From contig NZ_JAHUZG010000003.1 in assembly GCF_019218285.1 (NCBI RefSeq), positions 372,001 to 436,000 of the forward strand: 64,000 nt of DNA, given 5' to 3'. The stretch comes from Antarctobacter sediminis. GTDB taxonomy: Bacteria; Pseudomonadota; Alphaproteobacteria; Rhodobacterales; Rhodobacteraceae. Position 1 is the stretch's first letter. The number at the start of each line of letters is the position of its first letter. The notes beneath the pieces were generated by a model. That model ran no database searches. It worked only from the letters and a program-made list of their open reading frames with translations, and had not been told where the DNA came from. Made by a program: the position numbers and the translations under genes. Shown here one piece after another: positions 29,131 through 38,227 of this stretch.

Positions 29131-30123
29131 TTACTGGCTGACCAGGTCGGTGCCATGACCCTTGTTGACGTAGGTCACGTCAATGGCCGAGGCCCAGTCG
29201 AGCCCCTCGTCCAGCACGCCCGCCTCGACCATCGAGCGGAAAAAGCCCTCGGCCTTGTCCAGCGGGATGGCGCCGATACCCAGCGTTGCGGCGTCGCCAG
29301 CGGTCAATATCTCGTAGGTCTTCATCTGGCTGATGGCAAAATCAATCTTGTCCTGCGTGAACTCGGGGTTCAGGCGCTTGATTTCGGCATTGGCGGCGCT
29401 GTTGTCGCCCCAGAGGTAATTGTACCATCCTGTGATCGAGCCTTCGACAAAGCACTTGACCGTATCGGGGTGTTTTTCCAGCGTGCCGCGCATGGTTTCG
29501 ATCGTGGTGGCAAAGCTGTCAAAGCCGTGGTCGGCCAGCAGGTAGACATCCGGTTTAAAGCCGCCTTCGGTTTCGATCAGGTAAGGTTCGGATGTCAGGT
29601 AACCCTGCATGACCTTGCCATCGTCCGCCAGAAAGGGCGCGGCGTTGTAGGTGTAAGGCTGGCGCTGTTCGGCGGAAAAGCCGAACTTGTTGATCATCCA
29701 GCGGTAGTAGGTGGCATAGGCATTGTCATCGACGAGGATGGTCATGTCCTTGAGGCCCTCGAACCCGTCGGCCTTGCCCGGATGGGTCATCAGGATCTGC
29801 GGCGTCTTCTGAAAGATCGCGGCAACAGCGACAACCGGGATATCCTCGGCGGCGGCATTGAAGGCCGCCAGCAGGTCGCTGCCCATGTGGAAATCCACCC
29901 GGCCAGCCAGCATCAGGGCCCGGTTGTTGACCTGCGGTCCGCCGGGAATGATACTGACGTCCAGCCCGCAGGCAGCATAGGTGCCGTCCAGTTGGGCCTG
30001 ATAGAACCCACCATGTTCGGCGACCGGCAACCAGTTCAGGGCAAAGGTCACCGGCTCGGCTGACTGGGCCGTTGCCCCGGTCAGGATGGCAAGGGAAGTC
30101 AGGGCTGCGGTCGTGGGTTTCAT
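29131..30123 (-). CDS. ABC transporter binding protein, NMT1/THI5-like
   Basis: A 330-residue protein with a signal peptide (about 1-21, ending near Ala-Gln-Ser-Ala) and an NMT1/SsuA-type fold starting Val-Thr-Phe-Ala-Leu-Asn-Trp-Leu-Pro with His-Gly-Gly-Phe-Tyr-Gln-Ala shortly after. This opening pattern is that of thiamine-pyrimidine-precursor (ThiY-like) and related nitrogen-heterocycle binding proteins. It leads the operon of reductase, ATPase, permease and FAD oxidase. With the oxygenase and cytosine-deaminase homologue nearby, a pyrimidine-like ligand is a reasonable guess, not a demonstration. Confidence 0.88.
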   Translation of the reverse strand: MKPTTAALTSLAILTGATAQSAEPVTFALNWLPVAEHGGFYQAQLDGTYAACGLDVSIIPGGPQVNNRALMLAGRVDFHMGSDLLAAFNAAAEDIPVVAVAAIFQKTPQILMTHPGKADGFEGLKDMTILVDDNAYATYYRWMINKFGFSAEQRQPYTYNAAPFLADDGKVMQGYLTSEPYLIETEGGFKPDVYLLADHGFDSFATTIETMRGTLEKHPDTVKCFVEGSITGWYNYLWGDNSAANAEIKRLNPEFTQDKIDFAISQMKTYEILTAGDAATLGIGAIPLDKAEGFFRSMVEAGVLDEGLDWASAIDVTYVNKGHGTDLVSQ

Positions 30124-30356
30124 GGCGCGTCTCCATCGTCAGGCTGATATGTCTGGCCTTCAGCTTGGCAGTCCATTGCGAAGCCGCGAGAGACGAATCC
30201 ACCTTTTCAAGCGACAAATCCGGGATCGGCCGTCCATGCCGGATGGTTTGCACAAGATTTGTGCACATGTGCCGAGCATCGCTGTGGCGATGTTTTTCAT
30301 AACTGAACGGAAGGCCGCAACTGTTCAAAATAAGGAACGATTGGCCGATTCGTTTT

Positions 30357-31295
30357 TTACGGCAATGGTGCGCCGATCTGGTATCCCGGGTGCATCAGCA
30401 GGCTTTCAAAGCTGTCCTGAAGTTTTTCGACCACCATCCGGATCCTCGGGTTGCGCTGGCGTGACGATGGATACAGGGCATAGACGTTGCGCGGTGGGCT
30501 GGAATAGCGCGGCAGAAGGCTCATCAACGCGCCGCTTTCGATCTCGTAGTGGGTAAAGAAAGTGGGCATATAGGCCATGGCAACGCCATTCACGGCCAGC
30601 ACTTTGGCGGTCCAGTAGTCGTGAACCCGAAAGCGCGGGTTGAAGCGGACCGTCTGGCTGTTCAGCGAATCCGCCAGCTTCCAGTCCTCGGACATTCCGC
30701 CGCGTGTGACCAGAACGCCGGGCAGCGGTTCCAGGTCGGATACCTCTCGAATGGGGCCGTGTTCGCGGATGAACTCTGGCGAACAGACCAGTTGATAGCG
30801 CATTTCACCGATCTTTCGCGTCAGCAGGTTCGACGAGGGCGGTTGGCCGAAATAGACCATACAGTCGAAATCCACGGCCCGTTGGAACAGAACGTCGTTG
30901 GGAAAGAACTGCAGGTCAAAGTCCAGTCCGGGATTTTCACGCGCGATCTGGATGGCGGTTGTCCCAAGGATCGAAGCGCCGAATTCATAGGTTGCGGCCA
31001 CCCGCACGGTGCCTTCCAGCGCCGAATGCGCCCGCCGCGCCGCGTTGGCGGCAATCTCGCAGGCTTCGAAGACCAACCCGCTGTTTTCCAGCAGCGCCTG
31101 CCCGGCCTCGGTCAGCTTGACCCCGTTTTTGCCCCGCTGCGCGAGGACGACATTCAGCGTTTCCTCCAGTCGCGCCAAAGAGGTGCTGAGGGTTGCCTTG
31201 GGCACGTTTTCCTCGGCCGAAGCGCGGGTCAGGCTGCCGGCCTTGGCGATCGACAAGAAGTTGCTGAGGTCCTGAAGGTTGCCGAGGTGTCGCAT
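30357..31295 (-). CDS. LysR-family transcriptional regulator
   Basis: A 312-residue LysR protein: HTH at about 8-66 (Glu-Glu-Asn-Val-Pro-Lys-Ala-Thr-Leu-Ser-Thr-Ser), effector domain from about 94 with Val-Ala-Ala-Thr-Tyr-Glu-Phe-Gly-Ala. The HTH is of the LTTR subgroup related to AaeR/DmlR. It lies between the importer operon (same strand, start 30123) and the divergent oxygenase gene (31405), and probably controls at least the latter through the CATAA/TTATG site in the gap. Confidence 0.88.
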   Translation of the reverse strand: MRHLGNLQDLSNFLSIAKAGSLTRASAEENVPKATLSTSLARLEETLNVVLAQRGKNGVKLTEAGQALLENSGLVFEACEIAANAARRAHSALEGTVRVAATYEFGASILGTTAIQIARENPGLDFDLQFFPNDVLFQRAVDFDCMVYFGQPPSSNLLTRKIGEMRYQLVCSPEFIREHGPIREVSDLEPLPGVLVTRGGMSEDWKLADSLNSQTVRFNPRFRVHDYWTAKVLAVNGVAMAYMPTFFTHYEIESGALMSLLPRYSSPPRNVYALYPSSRQRNPRIRMVVEKLQDSFESLLMHPGYQIGAPLP

Positions 31296-31314
31296 AATCG
31301 TTCCGCTAACTGAA

Positions 31315-31333
31315 CATAAGGTCTTGAATTATG
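31315..31333. promoter_or_regulatory. CATAA-N9-TTATG inverted repeat, candidate LysR box
   Basis: CATAA at 31315-31319 and TTATG at 31329-31333 are perfectly symmetric and lie in the 109-bp gap between the lysR gene and the divergent oxygenase gene. Geometry and position fit a LysR recognition site. The binding role is inferred. Confidence 0.45.
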
Positions 31334-31404
31334 TCTACCAGCATCGTGGGCGGCTGGCTAGGTTCTTGCTTTGAAGTTAAGCAATTCATCCCGGAGACCT
31401 GCTC

Positions 31405-32388
31405 TTGATCCCTTACACGCCGCCCGTCGCCGCCGAGTTCATCCCGGTCATCGACCTTGCCGACAGCTTTTCCGACGACCTCGACAAGCGCAAAGCCGTC
31501 GCTCATGAAATTCACAAAGCCTGCCGGGACACCGGTTTTTTCTATATCAAGAACCACGGCATCGCCGCCGAGGTCACTGGCAAGCACCTTGAGGTCGCGC
31601 GCCAGTTCTTTGAGCTGCCGTTGCAGGAAAAGATGAAGTCAGACGGCACCAACGCCGAGTCGATGCGCGGATATGAACCGATGGGGCTTCAGGTTCTGGA
31701 TGAAGGTACGCCGCAGGACCTGAAAGAAGGATTCCAGATGGGAATCGAGATCACCGAGGATCACCGCTGGTACAAGGCGGGCATGGGCAAGACCGCGATC
31801 AACATCTGGCCGGACCAGCCCGAGGGCTTTCGCGAGCATTTCGAAAACTACAGCGCCGGCATGATCGACCTCGCCCGGCACCTGATGCGCATGATCGCCT
31901 TGTCGCTGGAACTGGACGAAGACTATTTCGACACCGACATGATGACGCCGATGCTGGAAACCCGCATCCTGCACTACCCGCCGCATCCGGCCAATGCTGA
32001 TCCTAACCAACTGGGCGCTGGTGCCCATACGGATTGGGGTGTGCTGACGATCCTGTTGCAGGACGATGTTGGCGGGTTGGAGGTACGCAACGCCGATGGC
32101 GTCTGGATCTCTGCGCCGCCGATCGACGGCACATTTGTGGTCAATCTTGGCGACATGATTCCAATCCTGACCAACGGCATCTATCATTCGAACATGCACC
32201 GCGTTCTGAACAACTCCAGCGGCCGCGACCGCTATTCGGCGCCGACCTTCGTGGATCCGGATTTCGAAACCCGGATCAAATGCGTGCCGACCTGCCTGCC
32301 AGACAGCGGCGCGCCCAAGTACCCTGAAACCACGATCGGACAGCACGTTCAGGCGATGTTCGAAAAGACCTACGGGAAAGCGGGATGA
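31405..32388 (+). CDS. Fe(II)/2-oxoglutarate-dependent oxygenase, isopenicillin N synthase-like
   Basis: A 327-residue oxygenase with the DIOX_N domain (about 11-125; Ile-Pro-Val-Ile-Asp-Leu, Gly-Phe-Phe-Tyr-Ile-Lys-Asn-His-Gly) and the 2OG-Fe(II) core. Iron ligands are His208-Thr-Asp210 and His265, and Arg276-x-Ser278 binds 2-oxoglutarate. This family includes fungal thymine-7-hydroxylase and many small-molecule hydroxylases. It starts at TTG 31405 with CCGGAG upstream; there is no nearby ATG. It overlaps the deaminase gene by ATGA, so the two enzymes probably act in one pathway, perhaps on a pyrimidine-like ring. The exact substrate is not known. Confidence 0.88.
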   Translation: MIPYTPPVAAEFIPVIDLADSFSDDLDKRKAVAHEIHKACRDTGFFYIKNHGIAAEVTGKHLEVARQFFELPLQEKMKSDGTNAESMRGYEPMGLQVLDEGTPQDLKEGFQMGIEITEDHRWYKAGMGKTAINIWPDQPEGFREHFENYSAGMIDLARHLMRMIALSLELDEDYFDTDMMTPMLETRILHYPPHPANADPNQLGAGAHTDWGVLTILLQDDVGGLEVRNADGVWISAPPIDGTFVVNLGDMIPILTNGIYHSNMHRVLNNSSGRDRYSAPTFVDPDFETRIKCVPTCLPDSGAPKYPETTIGQHVQAMFEKTYGKAG

Positions 32389-32819
32389 TTTCGGGCCGCG
32401 ATCAGGCCTTTATGGCCATGGCGCTGGAGCAGGCGACGACAGGGTTCGACCAGGGCGGATTTCCTGTCGGCGCCGTGCTGACACAGGGCGATCACGTGGT
32501 GTCGCGTGGGCACAATCTTTATGCGCAGGACAAGGACCCGACCGCCCATGGCGAGATGGTCTGCCTGCGCGGCGCCTATGGGGCAAAGTTCGAGGAAACA
32601 ACGCTGTACACGACGCTGTCGCCCTGCATCATGTGTTCCGGCACCATCCTGTGGCTGGGTATCCGGCGCGTGGTGATCGGCGATGCGGTGAACTACACCG
32701 GCAACGAAGAGATGCTGCGCGGCAAGGGGATCGCGGTCGACATTCTTGACGATCCCGGTTGCAAGGCGCTGTTTGCGCGTTTTCTTGAACGTTCGCCGGA
32801 TCATGGTTTTCCGGTCTGA
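32385..32819 (+). CDS. Cytosine/nucleoside deaminase homologue (yeast FCY1-like)
   Basis: A 144-residue zinc deaminase with His55-x-Glu57 and Cys81-x-x-Cys84 in Thr-Thr-Leu-Ser-Pro-Cys-Ile-Met-Cys, and Gly-His-Asn at 42-44 for substrate contact. The core from Thr-Leu-Tyr to Pro-Cys and the C-terminal layout (Asp-Asp-x-x-Cys-Lys, then Glu-Arg-x-Pro/Ser) are strikingly like fungal cytosine deaminase FCY1. The last residues of FCY1 that shape the pocket are shorter here. It is co-translated with the 2-oxoglutarate oxygenase. A free-base amino-pyrimidine or similar ring is the best guess for the substrate; tadA-like tRNA editing is unlikely given this context. Confidence 0.85.
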   Translation: MISGRDQAFMAMALEQATTGFDQGGFPVGAVLTQGDHVVSRGHNLYAQDKDPTAHGEMVCLRGAYGAKFEETTLYTTLSPCIMCSGTILWLGIRRVVIGDAVNYTGNEEMLRGKGIAVDILDDPGCKALFARFLERSPDHGFPV

Positions 32820-32953
32820 GCGGGCAATCCGTCAAAGCTTGACCACATCGGCGCAAAGTTTTTCTTACGGCTGCCGAAGGTAGAGCAAAATTGTGAGGTC
32901 CTGCCCCGTCAGCTACTTCCGTAACTGGAAACTCAATAGCGACGGGGCCGGGC

Positions 32954-34402
32954 ATGCCATCTCTTCAAGGACGACACTTTCTGGCGGGCGACTGGATTGG
33001 CGATGTGGGCAATGGCACCATCGACGTGCTCAACCCGGCCAATGGCGAGGTGATCGGCACCGCCCCGAACGGTTCGGCGAAACTGGCGGGTCAGGCGGTG
33101 CATGCCGCGCGCGATGCCTTTGAAGGGTCGGACTGGGCGGTAGAGCCGCGCCTGCGGGCGCAGGCCCTGACCGAATTTGCCGATGCCTTGCAGGCGCGCC
33201 AAAAGGAGCTGGCCAAGGTGCTGGCGCGGGAATCTGGCAAGGTTCTGGCGCAGGCCATGGGCGAAATCGCGGCGGGATTTGGTGAAGCCCGCTATTACGC
33301 CGGTGTTGCCCGAAACATCTTTGGCCGCACCTTCGAAAGCGGCAAAGGCAAGCTGAGTCTCATCACCCGCGAACCATCGGGGGTCGTTTCGGTCATCGTG
33401 CCGTGGAACGCGCCGGTGACCTTGCTGGTCCGTTCCGTCGCGCCGGCATTGGCGGCGGGCTGTTCCGTGGTCATCAAGCCCGCGCCACAGACGCCGCTAA
33501 CCAATGCCATCGTGATGGAATGTTTCGAGGCCGCCGCTTCGCTGCCCAAGGGGATCGTCAATTCGGTGAACGAGTTTGGCACGGATGTGGGGCACGTCCT
33601 GTCCACCCACCGCGAGATCGACGTGATCTCTTTTACCGGTTCATCCCGCACCGGCAAGATCATCATGGCCAATGCCGCCGAGACCATCAAACATGTCTCG
33701 CTGGAGCTGGGCGGGAAGGCACCTGCCATCGTCTTTCCGGACGCGGATTTGCCGCGCGCGGTCGGAGAGATCCTGCGTGGCGCGCTGGCGCTGAACGGGC
33801 AAATGTGTACCTGCATCAGCCGTATTCTGGTGCATGACGACATATATGACGAAGCACGGGCCGCCCTGCGTCAGGCCTTTGCCGGGGTCGTCATGGGCAA
33901 TCCGCTGCACGAAGGTGTCGGGCTGGGGCCGCTGATCGACCGGCCCAGTCAGGCGCGGATTCTCGCGCTGGTCGAACGGGCCAGCGACGAGGCCGAAGTC
34001 CTGTTGCAGGGTGACACCGGCGGCGCGGCGCTGGAGGCGGGTAACTTTGTCTCGCCTACCCTGTTTGAAATCGACGATGTGATGCATGACCTCGTGCAGG
34101 AGGAACTCTTTGGTCCCATCGTGTCCGTTGAACGCTTCTCGGACGAGGCAGAGGCACTGGCAAAGGCCAACGCCACGCGGTTCGGACTTGCGGCTTCGGT
34201 TTATACGCGGGACATGGACCTTGGGATGCGCATGTCGCGCAAGCTGAAATTCGGGACCGTCTGGAACAACTGTCACAACCGTCTGATGGCGGAGGTGGAG
34301 ACCGGCGGCTATCGGGAAAGCGGCATCGGCCGACTGCACGGGATCGAAGCCATGAATGATTTCCTTGAATCCAAGCATATCTATTTCGAGGATGCAGGGT
34401 GA
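32954..34402 (+). CDS. NAD(P)-dependent aldehyde dehydrogenase
   Basis: A 482-residue aldehyde dehydrogenase. Catalytic Cys285 lies in Asn-Gly-Gln-Met-Cys, the general base Glu251 in Leu-Glu-Leu-Gly-Gly-Lys, and the nucleotide-binding motifs Val-Pro-Trp-Asn-Ala-Pro (about 149-154) and Phe-Thr-Gly-Ser (227-230) are present. It converts an aldehyde to an acid. It overlaps the iron-type alcohol dehydrogenase gene (TGATG), so alcohol to aldehyde to acid is the natural reading of the pair. A 134-bp gap after the deaminase gene leaves open whether it belongs to that operon. Substrate unknown. Confidence 0.92.
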   Translation: MPSLQGRHFLAGDWIGDVGNGTIDVLNPANGEVIGTAPNGSAKLAGQAVHAARDAFEGSDWAVEPRLRAQALTEFADALQARQKELAKVLARESGKVLAQAMGEIAAGFGEARYYAGVARNIFGRTFESGKGKLSLITREPSGVVSVIVPWNAPVTLLVRSVAPALAAGCSVVIKPAPQTPLTNAIVMECFEAAASLPKGIVNSVNEFGTDVGHVLSTHREIDVISFTGSSRTGKIIMANAAETIKHVSLELGGKAPAIVFPDADLPRAVGEILRGALALNGQMCTCISRILVHDDIYDEARAALRQAFAGVVMGNPLHEGVGLGPLIDRPSQARILALVERASDEAEVLLQGDTGGAALEAGNFVSPTLFEIDDVMHDLVQEELFGPIVSVERFSDEAEALAKANATRFGLAASVYTRDMDLGMRMSRKLKFGTVWNNCHNRLMAEVETGGYRESGIGRLHGIEAMNDFLESKHIYFEDAG

Positions 34403-35517
34403 TGCCGTTGATCCAGTATCTGTCCCGCATCCAGTTCGATTTTGGTGCGATTGGCACGCTTGCGGATGAAATCTCGCGCCTTGGAATGCGCCGCCCATTG
34501 CTGGTGACGGACAAGGGCGTGGCCAATGCGGGCCTATTGCAAAAGGCGCTGGACGCCGCCCGCCCGCATGATCCGGTGGTTTATGACGGCACAACGGAAA
34601 ACCCGACCGAAGCCTCGCTGCTGGAGTGTCTCGCCTTGTGGCGGGACAACGGCTGCGACGGGTTGATTGCGCTGGGGGGCGGGTCGCCCATCGACCTGTC
34701 CAAGGCGATTGCTTTGCTGACCTCGCACGGCGGGGCGCTGGCGGATTACAACGTCAAGACCGGTGGGTCCGAGAGGATCGGCAAGGTTTCGACGCAGATC
34801 GCGATCCCAACCACCGCCGGAACCGGGGCCGAGGTTGGCCGTGCCTGCGTGATGTCCCTGCTGGACGGCACCAAATCGGTGGCCGTGAACCTGAACCTTG
34901 TTGCGGATACAGTGATCTGCGACCCCGAATTGACCCTGACGCTACCGCCGCATCTGACTGCGGCCACCGGCATCGACGCGCTGAGCCACGGGATCGAAAC
35001 CACCATGAGTCCCTGGGTCAATCCGCCCGCCGGAGCCATTGCGCTGGATTGTGTCAGGCGCACGGCGAAATGGTTGCCCGTTGCGGTCGAAGACGGCAGC
35101 AATCGGCAGGCGCGCTGGGAAATGATGATGGGTGCGCTGGAAGGTGGCATGTGTCTGCAAAAAGCGCTTGGCGGTGCCCATGCCATGGCAACCCCGCTGG
35201 GCGAGCTAAAGCTGCATCATGGCGCGCTTGTGGGCGTGTTGCTGCCGCATATCCTGCGGTTCAACAAGGATCACGCGGGTCCGGCGATTGCCGACATTCG
35301 CCGGGCCGCCGAGGTGCCCGAGGGTCAGCCCATCGACGACTGGATGCATCGGTTCCTTCTTCGCATCGGCTTGCCAACGTCCTTGGGGGCGCTTGGCGTG
35401 ACGCCGGAGGTGCTGCCCGAGATCGCGGAAAAGGCCGCAAAGGATCACCTTTCGGCCACCAATCCGCGCCCGGCGATGGCTTCGGATTATCTGGCGCTTC
35501 TGCAAGAGGCGCTCTAG
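34402..35517 (+). CDS. Iron-containing alcohol dehydrogenase / maleylacetate reductase family
   Basis: A 371-residue group III dehydrogenase. The metal ligands are Asp192 and His196 (Gly-Ile-Asp-Ala-Leu-Ser-His-Gly), His260 (Gly-Gly-Ala-His-Ala-Met) and a histidine of the His-His-Gly at about 272-273; Gly-Gly-Gly-Ser at about 92-95 binds NAD(P). The ATG at 34402 shares its first base with the aldehyde dehydrogenase stop; GTG at 34399 is an alternative. It probably interconverts an alcohol and an aldehyde handled by its coupled neighbour, although maleylacetate reductases share this fold. Confidence 0.88.
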   Translation: MPLIQYLSRIQFDFGAIGTLADEISRLGMRRPLLVTDKGVANAGLLQKALDAARPHDPVVYDGTTENPTEASLLECLALWRDNGCDGLIALGGGSPIDLSKAIALLTSHGGALADYNVKTGGSERIGKVSTQIAIPTTAGTGAEVGRACVMSLLDGTKSVAVNLNLVADTVICDPELTLTLPPHLTAATGIDALSHGIETTMSPWVNPPAGAIALDCVRRTAKWLPVAVEDGSNRQARWEMMMGALEGGMCLQKALGGAHAMATPLGELKLHHGALVGVLLPHILRFNKDHAGPAIADIRRAAEVPEGQPIDDWMHRFLLRIGLPTSLGALGVTPEVLPEIAEKAAKDHLSATNPRPAMASDYLALLQEAL

Positions 35518-35563
35518 GCCTTGGCTCTTGCGATGGTGTCCGAACTGGGCCATTGATCCGCGT

Positions 35564-36499
35564 ATGGACCTCAAACAATTGAAATATTTCCTTTCCGTGG
35601 TGGAGCACAAAAGCTTTTCCGCGGCGGCCGAGGCGCTGAATGTCACCCATCCGGCGCTTGGCCAGCAGGTGCGCAAGCTTGAGGACGAGCTGGGCTTGCA
35701 GTTGTTCGAACGGCATTCGCGCGGGGTGCGTGTTTCGGCGGCGGGGGCGCGGCTGATCGGCCATGCCCGCGACATTGTCGAACGCTTCCAGACCACGCGC
35801 GATGACATGGCCGGCTTTTCGTCAAACCCGACAGGGCGCGTGCGCGTTGGGGTCACTCCGGCGCTTGGCCGGGTCCTTGTCCCCGCCTTGCTGGAGCATT
35901 GTTCCGATCTCTACCCTGACCTTCAGTTGCATCTTGTGCAAGGCTATGCCGATCACCTCGAACGGCGGCTCAAGGATCAGGAACTGGACGTTTCGATCGT
36001 GCACAGCAAAATCGAGACCCCGCATATCGAAAGCTTGCCGCTGTTCGTCGAAAAGATCTGCCTGATCGGGCGGCCCGGTTTGCTGGCCGGTCTTGGCGAT
36101 CCGGTCGAACCCGAGGCACTGACCCGCGTCCCGCTGATCCTTGACGAACGCGGTCAGTTGACCCGCACCTCGCTAGAGGGGTTCCTGAAAAACGCCGGCG
36201 ACCGGATGCCCAAGACGGTCGAGGTGCAGGCCGTCAACATCCGGCGGGAATTTGTCATGCGCGGCACCCATTGCGCGCTGGCACCCCGGGCGCTGTTCTT
36301 CGACGAACTGAACTCCGGCGAGGTCGAGGCCCGCGATGTGGATCTGCCGGCCTTTACGCGTACGCTGGGTCTTGCCACGCCACGGGTCGAAACCATGTCC
36401 CGCTCCATCGCGGCGGTACGCGAAGCCTTTGTGGATCTGATCCTTCAGTCCGCCGAGGAAGGGCGCTATGGCTGGCAGATCGCGCGCAGCGACTGGTGA
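35564..36499 (+). CDS. LysR-family transcriptional regulator
   Basis: A 311-residue LysR protein beginning Met-Asp-Leu-Lys-Gln-Leu-Lys-Tyr-Phe-Leu at 35564; an upstream ATG at 35528 adds 12 residues unlike the family. HTH at about 2-60 (Val-Thr-His-Pro-Ala-Leu-Gly-Gln-Gln), effector domain from about 88. It reads in the same direction as the alcohol dehydrogenase gene before it and the TRAP operon after it, so it may control either; proximity to dctP (165 bp) favours the transporter. The class resembles CatR/CbbR-type regulators of aromatic or organic acid use. Confidence 0.88.
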   Translation: MDLKQLKYFLSVVEHKSFSAAAEALNVTHPALGQQVRKLEDELGLQLFERHSRGVRVSAAGARLIGHARDIVERFQTTRDDMAGFSSNPTGRVRVGVTPALGRVLVPALLEHCSDLYPDLQLHLVQGYADHLERRLKDQELDVSIVHSKIETPHIESLPLFVEKICLIGRPGLLAGLGDPVEPEALTRVPLILDERGQLTRTSLEGFLKNAGDRMPKTVEVQAVNIRREFVMRGTHCALAPRALFFDELNSGEVEARDVDLPAFTRTLGLATPRVETMSRSIAAVREAFVDLILQSAEEGRYGWQIARSDW

Positions 36500-36663
36500 A
36501 AGCAAAAGCTTCACCCCTCGAAACCCGAACCCGTATTCTTGACCTCTCCGATCCCGCCTAATTTCGGCACCAGGCCAAGAGGCGCAGCCGACAGGCGCGC
36601 CCCGGCCCGGAACGACCGGTGCGTCGCCCCCGCGCGCACCCTTGCTGAAAATGGGAGGACAAT

Positions 36664-37701
36664 TTGTTCAACGCGCGCAAATGGTTTGCCGCGGCTGCAT
36701 GTGTTGCCGCGAGTGTCGCTACGGCGAACGCGGCCGACCTGAGGTTTCATCATTTCCTGACACCCCAGTCGATGCCCGCCGCCAAAGTCATGACCCCCTG
36801 GGCCGAAGCGGTCGAGGCCGCCTCGAACGGGGCCATCGAGATCACCATTTATCCCCGGATGCAGTTGGGCGGTGCCCCGCCGCAAATCTCGGACCAGGTA
36901 CGCAATGGCATCGTCGATCTTGGCTGGGTGCTGCCGGGCTATACGCCGGGCCGGTTCCCGCGGCTGGAGGTCTTTGAACTGCCAAGCGTCTACAACGGCG
37001 ATCCGATGTCCACCTCGCTGGCCATCGCCGACATGACCGATGGTGCGCTGGCCGACGATTATGGCCGCAACCGCGTCAAGCCGGTGTTGCAGATCGTCCA
37101 TGCGGGCAACCTGATGCATTGCAAGGACAAGCCGATCCGAACACTGGCGGATTTCAAGGGGCTCAAGATCCGTACCCCCTCACGCACGGGGCAGTACATG
37201 CTCGAAGCTTTGGGCGCGACGCCGGTCGGGATGCCTGTGCCGGCGATCCCCGAGGCGCTGTCCAAAGGTGTGATCGACTGCGCGGCGATCCCGTGGGAAA
37301 TCGCGGCGGCGCTCAAGGTGCATGAGTTGGCGAATTATCACACGCTGCTGGCGGATGAGAAACGCTTTGGCACGGCGGTGATCTTTACCTTGATGAACCC
37401 GCGCAGCTACGACCGCCTTGATGCGGACGGCAAGGCGGCCATTGACGCCCTGTCCGGCTGGGCAAGCTCGGAAATGGCGGCGAAGCAGTTCATCGCGGGC
37501 GAAGATCCGGGCCGGCAAGAGGCCGTGGAGCATGGGAACGAAATCATCATTCTGTCCGCCGAAGAAACCGAAGCCTTCAATTCTCTGATGAAAGAGGTCG
37601 AAGCGCGCTGGATCGACGAGGCAAAGGATGCCGGTTTCGACCCCGTTGCCCTGATCGACGAAGCCAAGACGGCCATCGCGGCCAATGTCGGAAAAGACTG
37701 A
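36664..37701 (+). CDS. dctP: TRAP transporter periplasmic binding protein, DctP family
   Basis: A 345-residue exported protein: signal peptide about 1-23 ending Thr-Ala-Asn-Ala, then the DctP fold starting Asp-Leu-Arg-Phe-His-His. The conserved arginine of the Lys-Ile-Arg-Thr-Pro segment (about 171-175) normally pairs with the substrate carboxylate. It starts at TTG 36664 with GGGAGGAC close upstream. It is first in a PQM operon that ends with an FAD ring-hydroxylase, so an aromatic or heterocyclic carboxylate is a plausible ligand by context. Confidence 0.9.
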   Translation: MFNARKWFAAAACVAASVATANAADLRFHHFLTPQSMPAAKVMTPWAEAVEAASNGAIEITIYPRMQLGGAPPQISDQVRNGIVDLGWVLPGYTPGRFPRLEVFELPSVYNGDPMSTSLAIADMTDGALADDYGRNRVKPVLQIVHAGNLMHCKDKPIRTLADFKGLKIRTPSRTGQYMLEALGATPVGMPVPAIPEALSKGVIDCAAIPWEIAAALKVHELANYHTLLADEKRFGTAVIFTLMNPRSYDRLDADGKAAIDALSGWASSEMAAKQFIAGEDPGRQEAVEHGNEIIILSAEETEAFNSLMKEVEARWIDEAKDAGFDPVALIDEAKTAIAANVGKD

Positions 37702-37705
37702 ACAG

Positions 37706-38227
37706 ATGGGCCTTGATACAACTGACGATCCGGCAGCCAGCCTGCCGGATCGGAGCGGGATCCTTGCGGCGCTGGCCACATACTGCGGTCTTGCGGGTGG
37801 CATGATCTTCGTCGCGCTCACCCTGACGACGGTGGTCAGCATCTGCGCGCGCTGGTTTCTGGGCACGCCCATCCCCGGCGATTTCGAACTGATCGAGATT
37901 GGCACCTCGCTGGGTGTCTTCATGGCCCTGCCCTACGCGCAGCTGGTCGGCGCCCATGTCATCGTGGACATCGCCACCGAAGGGATGCCCGCACGTGGCA
38001 AGGCTTTGCTGGATGCACTGGCCAGCCTGATGTTCGGGGCCTTCATGGGTGTCCTGACATGGCGCCTGTACCACGGTTTGCAGGACATGCTGCTGGGCCG
38101 CGACAGCACCATGATTCTCCAGATTCCGCTGTGGTCGACCTTTCCGGTCATCATCGCGTCGACATTCCTGACTGTCCTCGTGTGCGGCTACACGACGGGA
38201 CGGCATCTCAAGAGGGCCTTCGGATGA
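37706..38227 (+). CDS. dctQ: TRAP transporter small membrane subunit, DctQ family
   Basis: A 173-residue protein with four predicted membrane segments and the DctQ hallmark Leu-Pro-Tyr-Ala-Gln-Leu-Val-Gly-Ala-His-Val between the second and third. ATG 37706, four bases after the dctP stop with a GGAAAAG site, is preferred to ATG 37685, which would overlap dctP by 17 bases. It overlaps dctM by ATGA. It joins DctM as the membrane part of a sodium-driven importer. Confidence 0.88.
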   Translation: MGLDTTDDPAASLPDRSGILAALATYCGLAGGMIFVALTLTTVVSICARWFLGTPIPGDFELIEIGTSLGVFMALPYAQLVGAHVIVDIATEGMPARGKALLDALASLMFGAFMGVLTWRLYHGLQDMLLGRDSTMILQIPLWSTFPVIIASTFLTVLVCGYTTGRHLKRAFG

